A stretch of DNA of 64,000 nt from Sphingobium sp. Z007 (lineage in GTDB: Bacteria > Pseudomonadota > Alphaproteobacteria > Sphingomonadales > Sphingomonadaceae), in contig NZ_FBXK01000005.1 in assembly GCF_900013425.1 (NCBI RefSeq), positions 434,001-498,000 of the forward strand, written 5' to 3'. A model generated the notes under the pieces. It saw only the letters and a list, made by a program, of their open reading frames with translations. It did not search any database and had not been told where the DNA came from. Of this stretch, positions 43,067-51,114 are shown in pieces (position 1 is the first letter of the stretch; every line of letters starts with the position of its first letter). The position numbers were made by a program, and so were the translations under genes.

Positions 43067-44107
43067 TCAACTGTCCAGTTCGTCGTCTCTTTTGGCATCC
43101 GCCTGCGCCCCGTAGCGCCGCGCCAGCATGGCGCAGGCCATGAGCTGGATCTGGTGGAAGATCATGATCGGCAGCAGGATCGGCCCGACCGCCGCCGCCG
43201 GGAACAACACGCCCGCGATCGGCACGCCCGACGCCAGGCTCTTCTTCGATCCGCAAAATTGCAGCACGATCGCATCTTCCCGCGACAGGCCGAGCATCCG
43301 CCCCAGCGCGAACGTGAACAGCAGTACGACGATCAGCATCGCAACGCACAGCCCCGCCAGTATCAGCAGTTCTTGGCTCGACACCCTGGACCACAGCCCT
43401 TCGACCACGGCGGCGGAAAAGGCGGCATAGACCACCAGCAATATCGATCCGCGATCGACCCGCCCCAGCATCGCCTTGTGCCGCGTCACGAAGCCGCCGA
43501 TCCACGGCCGCAGCAGATGCCCCACGATGAAGGGCAGCAGCAGTTGCAGCACGATCCCCTCGATCGAGGACAGGGAAATGAGGCTCCCGCTACCGCCCCG
43601 TTGCATCAGCAGCGCGACCAGCAATGGCGTCAGGAATATGCCCAGCAGGTTGGAGAAGGAGGCGCTGACTACCGCCGCCGCCACATTGCCCCGCGCGATC
43701 GCGGTGAAGGCGATCGACGATTGCACCGTCGATGGCAGCAGCGCCAGGAACAGCAGCCCCGCCCGCATATCCTGCGGCACGAAACCGAATCGCCCGATCA
43801 ACAGCCCCAGCAACGGAAAGACGACAAAGGTCGTCCCCAGCGTCGCCAGGTGTAATTTCCACGCCTTCGCCCCGCTCCAGATCGCCTCGCGCGATAATTT
43901 GGCGCCATGCAGGAAAAAAAGCAGCACGATCCCCGCGTCCGCGACGATCCCCGCGATGCGCGCGCCATCCCCCCGCGCCGGCAATAGGGACGCTAGGGCG
44001 ACGGTCGTCAGCAGCAACAGCAGAAACGGGTCCAGGGCTTGGCGCAGTCGGGTCATCAGCAACTTCGGTCTGGCGATAGGATCGGCAGGGGGATAGACGT
44101 CGGCCAT
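43067..44107 (-). CDS. SBF-like (bile acid:sodium symporter family, YfeH type) transporter
   Basis: A membrane protein of about 346 residues with roughly ten helices. The family segments are FFLHGAKLSREAIWSG, LLFLALLPSTVQSSIAFTAI, NLLGIFLTPLL and FCGSKKSLASGVPIAGVLF, which identify the SBF-like branch rather than true bile acid carriers. The substrate is unknown. The start is uncertain: ATG 44,107 is listed, and a later ATG at 44,056 begins MTRLRQALDPF, where similarity starts. It is divergent from the crotonase gene. Confidence 0.85.
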   Translation of the reverse strand: MADVYPPADPIARPKLLMTRLRQALDPFLLLLLTTVALASLLPARGDGARIAGIVADAGIVLLFFLHGAKLSREAIWSGAKAWKLHLATLGTTFVVFPLLGLLIGRFGFVPQDMRAGLLFLALLPSTVQSSIAFTAIARGNVAAAVVSASFSNLLGIFLTPLLVALLMQRGGSGSLISLSSIEGIVLQLLLPFIVGHLLRPWIGGFVTRHKAMLGRVDRGSILLVVYAAFSAAVVEGLWSRVSSQELLILAGLCVAMLIVVLLFTFALGRMLGLSREDAIVLQFCGSKKSLASGVPIAGVLFPAAAVGPILLPIMIFHQIQLMACAMLARRYGAQADAKRDDELDS

Positions 44108-44171
44108 GGATTGCGCCAACAACTTCGCCTTGGGCCAGGACGAGTTAGGCTAGCACAAGGAGAAGCCCACC

Positions 44172-44930
44172 ATGACCGACGACGTCAAGATCGTGGACAA
44201 GGCAGGCGTGATCGAAATTCAGATCGACCGCCCGGACAAGAAAAATGCGCTGACCGCGACCATGTATCGCGCCATGACCGCCGCGCTGGCGGACGCATCG
44301 GCGCGCGCGGATATTGGCGCTGTGCTGATCGTGGGCCGGGGCGACGCCTTCTGCGCGGGCAACGACCTGAAGGACTTCACCGCCGGGCCGGAGGGCGGCG
44401 CCGCCGCCTTCGACTTCATTCGCGCCATCGCCGCCTTCGACAAACCGCTGGTCGCCGCGGTGCAGGGGCTGGCCGTGGGCGTCGGCACGACGATGCTTTT
44501 CCACTGCGACCTCGTCTATGCCGCGCCCGACGCCCGCTTCGTCATGCCCTTCGTCAATCTGGGCATCGTGCCCGAAGCCGGCTCCAGCCTGCTCGCGCCT
44601 GCGATGATGGGCCATGCCAAGGCGGCGGCGATGCTGCTGCTGGGCGAACCGATGGACGCAGACGGCGCCGACCGCGCCGGCCTCATCACCGCGATCGTCC
44701 CCGCCGACGTCCTGCTCGACCATGCCCGCGCCAAGGCGGCGGCGCTGATGGCCAAGCCGCCCCAGGCGCTGGCAGCCACCCGTCGGCTGATGAAGGGCGA
44801 TCGCGCTGCGCTCGCCGCGCGGATCGAGGAGGAAGCGCAGTTGTTCCGCGAAACCCTGACCTCGCCCGAAGCCCAGGAAGCCTTCGCCGCCTTCTTCGAA
44901 AAACGCGCCCCTGTGTTCCGGCGGGACTAG
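44172..44930 (+). CDS. Crotonase-superfamily protein, enoyl-CoA isomerase-like
   Basis: A 252-residue protein with the oxyanion-hole segment FCAGNDLKDF and the second glycine block VQGLAVGVGTTMLFHCDLVY. In hydratases two glutamates act; here the first position is PFVNLG and the second is VPEAGSS, so only one acidic residue remains in a P-E-x-x-SS setting like peroxisomal delta3,delta2-enoyl-CoA isomerases. A role in moving a double bond during beta-oxidation is therefore more likely than hydration. AAGGAG stands 10 bases before the ATG. Confidence 0.87.
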   Translation: MTDDVKIVDKAGVIEIQIDRPDKKNALTATMYRAMTAALADASARADIGAVLIVGRGDAFCAGNDLKDFTAGPEGGAAAFDFIRAIAAFDKPLVAAVQGLAVGVGTTMLFHCDLVYAAPDARFVMPFVNLGIVPEAGSSLLAPAMMGHAKAAAMLLLGEPMDADGADRAGLITAIVPADVLLDHARAKAAALMAKPPQALAATRRLMKGDRAALAARIEEEAQLFRETLTSPEAQEAFAAFFEKRAPVFRRD

Positions 44931-44941
44931 CGAAAATGGCT

Positions 44942-44991
44942 CCGTTCGTTGCGCATCCCTAACGCTTCACGACGGCGCTCGAAGCGAACGG
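44942..44991. repeat. Degenerate palindromic repeat, last copy in the window
   Basis: CCGTTCGTTGCGCATCC opposes CTCGAAGCGAACGG with a short loop. It sits between the convergent crotonase and EamA genes. No further copy is seen in the remaining 19 kb. Confidence 0.65.
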
Positions 44992-44998
44992 ACGATAG

Positions 44999-45883
44999 CT
45001 AAGGCAGCCCGCCTTCGCTCGGCTCCAGCCGCGCCGTCTTCCGACCAAAATTGATCTCGCTCACCACCACCGCCGCCACGATCAGCAGGCCGCCGACCAG
45101 CGCCGTCGGCGGCAGCCGCTCGCCCGCGATCCGGCCGATCATCCCTGCCCAGACCGGCTCGCCAGCATAGATCAATGTCGCCCGCGTCGGTGAAACGGTG
45201 CGCTGCGCCCAGTTCATAACCAACTGGATCAACGCCGTCATCGCGCCCAGGCCGCAAGCGCTCAGCACGACCCACCAGGAAAAGGGCGGCACGCTCTCGC
45301 CCGCCGGTCCCATGCAGGCGAAAGCGAGCAGGGCGGTCACCGCCAACTGCACCACTGTCACCCGCGCGACGTTCACTTGGCCCGCCCACAGGCTGATGAA
45401 GATGATCTCAAGCGCGATCGCTACCGTGCTGAGCAAGGTCAGCACCTCGCCGGTCCCCAGCGCCAGCCCATCCTTGGGCGCGGCGATCAGCAGAAGCCCG
45501 ATAAAGGCCAGCGCGACCCCGGCCCAACTCGCCAGCCTTGGCCGCCGCCGCAGGATCACCCACTGCAATATCGGCACCAGCGGCACATAAGCGGCGGTGA
45601 TGAACGCCGACGTGCTGCTGCTGATCGTCTGCAAACCCCAGGTCTGGAGCGAATAGCCCACGAAAATCCCCAAGCCGATCACCAGCCCCGCCACCAGTTC
45701 GCGCCGGGTCAACCCACGCAACACCGGTAGCGCAAGCGGCAGCGTCAGCAGCGCGGCGGTCGCAAAGCGCAGCCCGACGAAGAAGAGCGGCCCGGTTTCG
45801 CGCATAGCCTGATGCACGATCAGGAAGGTGCCGCCCCACAGGATCGTCACCCCGATCAGCGCGAGTTCGGGGCGACCGATCAT
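44999..45883 (-). CDS. EamA-family drug/metabolite exporter
   Basis: A 294-residue transporter with ten helices. The first repeat opens IGRPELALIGVTILWGGTFL and contains QTWGLQTISSSTSAFITAAY with the family-typical T-S-S-x-x-A-F-I; the second ends with IYAGEPVWAGMIGRIAGERL. The substrate is unknown. The start is ATG at MIGRPELA; a longer frame upstream is not family-like. Distinct from the other EamA gene of the window at sequence level. Confidence 0.87.
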   Translation of the reverse strand: MIGRPELALIGVTILWGGTFLIVHQAMRETGPLFFVGLRFATAALLTLPLALPVLRGLTRRELVAGLVIGLGIFVGYSLQTWGLQTISSSTSAFITAAYVPLVPILQWVILRRRPRLASWAGVALAFIGLLLIAAPKDGLALGTGEVLTLLSTVAIALEIIFISLWAGQVNVARVTVVQLAVTALLAFACMGPAGESVPPFSWWVVLSACGLGAMTALIQLVMNWAQRTVSPTRATLIYAGEPVWAGMIGRIAGERLPPTALVGGLLIVAAVVVSEINFGRKTARLEPSEGGLP

Positions 45884-46056
45884 CAGGCTACTTGGGGCGG
45901 CCGTATGGGAGGGGACATTGTTCAGCACAGCGCGCACGGCGCTATGAGTGCCACATTGCGCAGTCAAGCCGCGCCGACCTCCGTCGTTTCTCACATCAGG
46001 ATCGGCGCGGTTCGTTCGTGACGTAGCGTGTGGAGGTCAAGACCCCCAGACTCGCC

Positions 46057-46371
46057 TTACTCGTTGCGCAGGTCGCTGCCCGTCCTCTCCAGCGATGCGC
46101 CGACATCGCGCTTCGCTTCGCCCGCTTCGCGCTTGGCGTCGGCCGCGGCCTCGTCCGTCGCGGCCCCGATCTTGGCCGTGCCATTGTCGATCGCGCGGCC
46201 GGCATCGTCCAGGCCATTGTCGATCTTCGCGCCGGCGCGATCTACGGCATTGCTGACATCATCGCCGATCGCCGATCCGGCATTCTCGACATTGTCCTGC
46301 GCCTTTTCCGAGCAGGCGGACAGGCCGGTGATGGTCAGCAGCGCTGCTGCAGCGATAAGGGACGTGCGCAT
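46057..46371 (-). CDS. Small lipoprotein with 11-residue amphipathic repeats
   Basis: A 104-residue protein with a signal peptide and lipobox LSAC (acylated Cys20). From about residue 30 the sequence falls into 11-residue units with similar ends: AVDRAGAKIDN, GLDDAGRAIDN, GTAKIGAATDE, AAADAKREAGE. Such 11-mers form continuous amphipathic helices as in LEA or apolipoprotein-like proteins. It may lie along the membrane surface and act in stress tolerance, but no function is established. A MarR regulator gene lies 70 bases upstream on the same strand. Confidence 0.78.
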   Translation of the reverse strand: MRTSLIAAAALLTITGLSACSEKAQDNVENAGSAIGDDVSNAVDRAGAKIDNGLDDAGRAIDNGTAKIGAATDEAAADAKREAGEAKRDVGASLERTGSDLRNE

Positions 46372-46441
46372 TGTGGCTCCTCTTGCCAGTGAATGGAGCG
46401 AGATAAGCGCAGGAAGCGGCAGAAGGTTTCGCCGGCCGAAA

Positions 46442-46957
46442 CTATCCCCCGCGCAGGCCGAACACCATCGACCGGTCGGCTTCGGGGATCAGCCCCTCCA
46501 GCACGCGCCAGAATCCGGTGACCGATCCCTGTCCGGCCTGGGCATAGGCGGTCGCCATCTTTTCGCGCAGCGCGCGGAACAGTTCCGCCTCCAGCGCCTT
46601 GCCCGCCGGGCTGAGCCGCAGCAGCTTCTGCCGGCGATCGCTCGCGCCCGCCCGCGTCTCGATATAGCCACGCTCCACCAGGTCGCTCAGAACCCGGCCC
46701 AACGATTGCTTGGTGATCGCCAACAGCCGCAGCAAATCCTTGACCGTCAGGTCGGGCTGACGCGAAATGAAGTAGAGCGCGCGATGATGCGCCCGGCCAA
46801 GCCCCTGCGCCGACAGGCTTTCGTCGATCGATCGCGTGAGCGCGGAATAGCCGAAATAGAGCATCTCGATACCGCGCCTGATCTCGTCCTCGCGCAGGAA
46901 GAGGGGGGAGGCGGGGGAGATAGGCGCGGGCGAGGCGGGGGAACTGGAAACCGACAT
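46442..46957 (-). CDS. MarR-family transcriptional regulator
   Basis: A 171-residue winged helix-turn-helix protein. TVKDLLRLLAITKQSLGRVL SDLVERGYIETR covers the recognition helix and the wing (ASDRRQKLLRLSPAGKAL) with the conserved D-R-R. The first 20 residues are a low-complexity Ser/Pro/Ala stretch. The ligand is unknown. It lies upstream of the repeat lipoprotein gene on the same strand, so it could regulate that gene as well as itself. Confidence 0.88.
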   Translation of the reverse strand: MSVSSSPASPAPISPASPLFLREDEIRRGIEMLYFGYSALTRSIDESLSAQGLGRAHHRALYFISRQPDLTVKDLLRLLAITKQSLGRVLSDLVERGYIETRAGASDRRQKLLRLSPAGKALEAELFRALREKMATAYAQAGQGSVTGFWRVLEGLIPEADRSMVFGLRGG

Positions 46958-47079
46958 GAAAGGGTGTGATCCGGCAAAGAGACAAAGCGCATAGTGGCGT
47001 CACGAAATGCGCATGACTAGGCTTTCCTTTCGCCGATGACACGTTATATGGCGGTCCGCGCCGATATGATCGGCCCTGC

Positions 47080-47154
47080 TGGGGCGTCGCCAAGTGGTAA
47101 GGCAGCGGCTTTTGATGCCGCCATTCGCAGGTTCGAATCCTGCCGCCCCAGCCA
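47080..47154 (+). tRNA. tRNA-Gln (TTG anticodon)
   Basis: Begins TGGGGCGTCGCCAAGTGGTA and folds into a cloverleaf with acceptor TGGGGCG/CGCCCCA, anticodon TTG in CGGCTTTTGATGCCG, and T-arm CAGGTTCGAATCCTG. The CCA end is encoded. It marks the left boundary of the plus-strand catabolic region. Confidence 0.97.
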
Positions 47155-47205
47155 GTTTCCATAGAGTTTCAAGCAACATGGTGGATTTTTGCCGCCGGCC
47201 CCGTC

Positions 47206-48693
47206 ATGATACGGCCGATGTTGCGCCCTTGGACCCTTCTGCTGAAGGAACGCGTCGAAATCGCGCCGGACAATCCGCGCTACATGCAGATCGCCCATGG
47301 CCTGATCCATGAGATCGAGCGTGGACGCCTGCTGCCGGGGGACTATCTGCCCAGCAGCCGCGAACTGGCCGACGCGCTGGATGTCAATCGCAAGACCATC
47401 GTCACCGCCTATGAGGAATTGATCGCCCAGGGCTGGCTGGCCAGCGCCGGCACGCGGGGCACGCGGGTATCGACCTCGCTGCCGCGCAGCGAATCGGCGA
47501 CCGCCGCGCATCTGCCCCCGGCCCCGGCGATCGCGGCGGACGAAACCGAATATCCTTTCCTGGCCGCGCTCGGCCGCCCGATCGCTATTCCCGTGGGCCA
47601 TTGGCGCAAGCTGGACGAAGGCGTGCCGGACGGCCGCCTGCTCCCCGCCGACCTGTTGCCCCGCGCCTATCGCAAGGCGGCGGAGGACGCCGCGCGCACC
47701 AACAGCCTGTCCTATCGCGATCCGCGCGGGGGGCTCCCGCTACGCCGGGAAATCGCCGACATGCTGCGGCGTCAACGCGGCCTGATGGTCAGCGCCGACC
47801 ATATCTGCATCACCCGCGGCAGCCAGATGGGCGTGTTCCTGACCGCGCGCATCCTGATCCGGCCGGGCGACGCGGTGCTGGTCGAGCGATTGACCTACGA
47901 ACCCGCGGTTGCCGCCTTCCGCGCCTGCGGGGCGAAGATCGTGACCGTCGGGCTGGACGAAGATGGCGTGGATGTCGCCGATGTCGAGCGCGCCTGCCGC
48001 AAGCATCGCGTGCGCGCGATCTTCGTCACGCCGCACCATCAATTCCCGACCACTGTATCGATGCGACCGGATCGACGGCTGCGCCTGCTCGAACTGGCCC
48101 GGCAATTTGGGTTTGCAGTGATCGAGGATGATTACGACCATGAATTTCATTTCGGCGCGCAACCATTGCTGCCCATGGCCAGCTATGCGCATGCGCGGGT
48201 CATCTATGCCGGGTCGATGTCGAAGCTGCTCGTGCCGGCCCTGCGCATCGGTTACATCGCCGCCGCGCCGCAGGTGATCGACGCGCTCGCCTATCAGATT
48301 TCGCTGATCGACGGCATGGGCAACAGCATCACCGAACTGGTCGCCGCCCACCTGCTGCAAAGCGGGGAGGTGCGCCGCCACATCCGCAAGACCGCGCAGA
48401 TTTACTCTGCCCGGCGCGATGCTTTCGCCCGCAGCCTGGACGCGACGCTGGGCGACCTGATCGATTATCGCATCCCCGACGGCGGCCTCGCCTTCTGGCT
48501 GCGTTTCCGCGATCTCGCCGCGCTCGACCGGATCGAGGCCCGCGCGCCTGATCTGGGCCTCAGCTTCGCGTCCTCGCACAGCTATGCCGCCGACGACAGT
48601 GCCGAACGCGGCCTGCGTCTGGGCTTCGCCAGCCTGGACGAAATCGAGGCCCGCGCCGTGCTCCAGGCGTTGCAGGATTGCACGCGCGACTAA
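47206..48693 (+). CDS. MocR-type transcriptional regulator (GntR HTH fused to aminotransferase fold)
   Basis: A 495-residue regulator. The N-terminal GntR winged helix (about 25-85) has GRLLPGDYLPSSRELADAL and NRKTIVTAYEELIAQGWL. The C-terminal fold-type I aminotransferase domain has GSMSKLLVPALRIGY with the PLP lysine at about 340, preceded by IEDDYDHEFHF. MocR proteins use PLP-ligand chemistry to regulate adjacent genes, often in vitamin B6, GABA or amino acid metabolism. It is followed on the same strand by a PaiB-like gene after 74 bases. The effector is unknown. Confidence 0.9.
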   Translation: MIRPMLRPWTLLLKERVEIAPDNPRYMQIAHGLIHEIERGRLLPGDYLPSSRELADALDVNRKTIVTAYEELIAQGWLASAGTRGTRVSTSLPRSESATAAHLPPAPAIAADETEYPFLAALGRPIAIPVGHWRKLDEGVPDGRLLPADLLPRAYRKAAEDAARTNSLSYRDPRGGLPLRREIADMLRRQRGLMVSADHICITRGSQMGVFLTARILIRPGDAVLVERLTYEPAVAAFRACGAKIVTVGLDEDGVDVADVERACRKHRVRAIFVTPHHQFPTTVSMRPDRRLRLLELARQFGFAVIEDDYDHEFHFGAQPLLPMASYAHARVIYAGSMSKLLVPALRIGYIAAAPQVIDALAYQISLIDGMGNSITELVAAHLLQSGEVRRHIRKTAQIYSARRDAFARSLDATLGDLIDYRIPDGGLAFWLRFRDLAALDRIEARAPDLGLSFASSHSYAADDSAERGLRLGFASLDEIEARAVLQALQDCTRD

Positions 48694-48767
48694 AAATCGT
48701 CTTGGACCCCTCCACTTTGTGGAATTGGATGTTTCTGGCTGGTCCATTGCGACTCATTGTCACCGTC

Positions 48768-49382
48768 ATGAAATATCCGCCACGCAGCCCCGACGATGTC
48801 GTCACCCTGATCGACCAGAACCCGCTGTGCTGGCTGGTGTCGGCAGGCGCGGCCGGCTTCGGGGCCAGCCCGCTGCCGCTGCTGGCGGAATGCGATGCGG
48901 ATGGATCGCTGGTCGCTTTGTTCGGCCATATGGCGATCGCCAACCCACAGGTCGCCCTACTGCGCGCGCAACCCGCGGCCTTGGTTCTGGTCAACGGCCC
49001 GCAGGCCTATATCTCACCGGAATTGCTCGATAATCCGACCTGGGTGCCGACCTGGAATTATGCCGCTGCAACTGTCCATGTCGATGTCGCATTCGTGCCT
49101 GAAGAAACGCGCGAATCGATCGAGCGGCTGACCGACCGCATGGAGCAGGGCCGCGCCGCGCCATGGAAGGTGAGCGACGCCGAAGCGCGCTTGCCCGCCA
49201 TGCTGCCCCACATCATCGCCTTCCGCGCCCATGTCCGCACGATCGACGGCCGCTTCAAGCTAGGCCGCGACGAATCGCAGGCGAGCATCAACCAGATCGT
49301 GGGCAACATGGCCCGCGGCCCGCTGCGCGATTGGATGCGGCTCTATAATGCGGAGCGGCTTGAAGAGGAGATACAGGCATGA
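48768..49382 (+). CDS. PaiB-like FMN-binding negative regulator family protein
   Basis: A 204-residue protein of the PaiB/FMN-binding split-barrel family. MKYPPRSPDDVVTLIDQNP, then GFGASPLPLLAE, LFGHMAIANPQ and the typical NPTWVPTWNYAAATVHV are the family signature. Bacillus PaiB influences sporulation and protease genes with the polyamine acetyltransferase PaiA, but flavin binding suggests a redox role. The start MKYPPRS is used; 30 upstream codons are not family-like. It overlaps the next gene by four bases. Confidence 0.87.
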   Translation: MKYPPRSPDDVVTLIDQNPLCWLVSAGAAGFGASPLPLLAECDADGSLVALFGHMAIANPQVALLRAQPAALVLVNGPQAYISPELLDNPTWVPTWNYAAATVHVDVAFVPEETRESIERLTDRMEQGRAAPWKVSDAEARLPAMLPHIIAFRAHVRTIDGRFKLGRDESQASINQIVGNMARGPLRDWMRLYNAERLEEEIQA

Positions 49383-51049
49383 GCATCAGCCGTCGCAATC
49401 TGCTGGCCGGGGGCGCGGGCGGCGTCGCGCTGGCGCTGATGTCGGCACGCGGCTGGGCGAAGGGGCAGGCGCTCGACACCGCCTATGTCAACGCCATGGT
49501 CTGGACCGGGCAGGGCGCACCAGCCCTGTCCGCCATTGGCCTCGCCGGCGGCCGGATCGCGGCACTGGGCAGCGCGGCGGTCAAGGCGCACGTCACCAAG
49601 GCCACCCGCGTCGTCGATCTGGCCGGGGCCTTCGTGATGCCCGGCTTCATCGACTGCCATACCCATTTCTTGATCGGCTCCGACCTCCTCACCCAACCTA
49701 ATCTGCGCGAGGCGAAAAGCCCGCAGGCGTTCGCCCAGATCGTCGGCGAAGCGGCCCGCAGCCTCAAGCCCGGCCAATGGGTGCAGGGCGGCAGCTGGGA
49801 CGCGGAATTATGGGGCGGCGAACTCCCGGACCGCAGTTGGATGGACCCGGTGACGCCCGACACCCCGGTCGCGGTGCAGCGGCTCGATCTCCACATGCTC
49901 GCCCTCAACAGCGCCGCGCTGAAGGCCGCCGGGATCGACCGCAACACGGCCGATGTGCCCGGCGGCGTCATTGTGCGAGACAAGGACGGCAATCCCACCG
50001 GCATCCTGAAAGACGCGGCGATGGACCTGGCCAAGCGCGCCATTCCCGCGCCCACCGACGCGGACCGGGAAGCATCCGTGCGCAAGGGCATCGCCCACGG
50101 CCTGTCGAAGGGCGTGACCCAGGTGCATACCACCGAACTGGACTGGATGACTCATGACGCCCTGCGCCGCCTGCGGGCGAAGGGGGAGACGGACATGCGC
50201 TTCTATTCCTTCCTGCCGTTGCAGGATTGGGCGAAGGTCAAGGCGCTGGTCGATGCCGAAGGGCGCGGCGATGATTGGCTGCGCTGGGGCGGGCTGAAGC
50301 TGCAATATGACGGCTCGCTCGGATCACGCACCGCGATGTTCTACCAGCCCTATGACGACGCGCCGGGCAATAGCGGGATGCCGCTGCACAAGTTGGCCGA
50401 CGTTCAGCAATGGACCAATGACGCCGACGCCGCCGGTTTCCAGATCACCATCCACGCCATCGGCGACCGGGCGAATGACGAGGCGCTCGACATCTTCGCC
50501 GCCGCCACTGCCAAAAACGGCCCACGCGACCGCCGTTTCCGCATCGAACATGCCCAGCATCTTTCGCCCGCCGCGATCCTGCGCTTCGCAAAGCAGCAGG
50601 TTATCGCCTCGATGCAGCCCTATCATGCCATCGACGACGGGCGCTGGGCGATCCAGCGCGTCGGCGCGGAGCGCTTGAAGGGCACTTATGCGTTCAAGTC
50701 GCTGCTGGATGCGGGCGCGAAGGTCGCGTTCGGTTCCGACTGGCCAGTCGCCCCGCTCGATCCGCTGACCGGGGTAGCCGCCGCCGTGCTGCGCCAGACC
50801 ATCGACGGCGCCAATCCGGGCGGCTGGCTGCCGGAGCAAAAGCTGACAATGGCCCAGGCGCTCCACGCCTATACCGCGACCAACGCCTTTGCCGGGTTTC
50901 AGGACGATCGCCTCGGTCGGATCGCGCCGGGGATGCTGGCCGACTTCGTGGTCATGGACGCCGACCCGTTCGCCATCGACCCGGCCAGGGTCGGCGCGAC
51001 GAAGATACTCAAGACCATCGTGAACGGCACTGAGCGGTTCAGCGCCTGA
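49379..51049 (+). CDS. Exported amidohydrolase, YtcJ-like (amidohydrolase 3 family)
   Basis: A 556-residue metal-dependent hydrolase. It begins with a Tat signal (SRRNLLAGGAGGVALALMSA), so it should be folded and exported to the periplasm. The metal site has CHTH in MPGFIDCHTHFLIG, HAIGDRAND, EHAQHL and GSDWPVAPLDP. YtcJ-like enzymes hydrolyse amide or related bonds; substrate unknown. It is translated from an ATG overlapping the PaiB stop, so it belongs to the same unit. A TonB receptor gene follows after 65 bases. Confidence 0.88.
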   Translation: MSISRRNLLAGGAGGVALALMSARGWAKGQALDTAYVNAMVWTGQGAPALSAIGLAGGRIAALGSAAVKAHVTKATRVVDLAGAFVMPGFIDCHTHFLIGSDLLTQPNLREAKSPQAFAQIVGEAARSLKPGQWVQGGSWDAELWGGELPDRSWMDPVTPDTPVAVQRLDLHMLALNSAALKAAGIDRNTADVPGGVIVRDKDGNPTGILKDAAMDLAKRAIPAPTDADREASVRKGIAHGLSKGVTQVHTTELDWMTHDALRRLRAKGETDMRFYSFLPLQDWAKVKALVDAEGRGDDWLRWGGLKLQYDGSLGSRTAMFYQPYDDAPGNSGMPLHKLADVQQWTNDADAAGFQITIHAIGDRANDEALDIFAAATAKNGPRDRRFRIEHAQHLSPAAILRFAKQQVIASMQPYHAIDDGRWAIQRVGAERLKGTYAFKSLLDAGAKVAFGSDWPVAPLDPLTGVAAAVLRQTIDGANPGGWLPEQKLTMAQALHAYTATNAFAGFQDDRLGRIAPGMLADFVVMDADPFAIDPARVGATKILKTIVNGTERFSA

Positions 51050-51114
51050 CGCGATTTCATCACGGGACGGGGCGACCGAACACGGCGGCCTGTCCCAGCA
51101 TTAGGGGACAAGAC

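Noticed and set aside
41808..44107. Steroid or bile acid degradation locus (Rieske KshA plus bile acid symporter)
   Set aside because: The transporter is of the SBF-like YfeH branch, not a true bile acid carrier, and no KshB or ring-cleavage genes are near.
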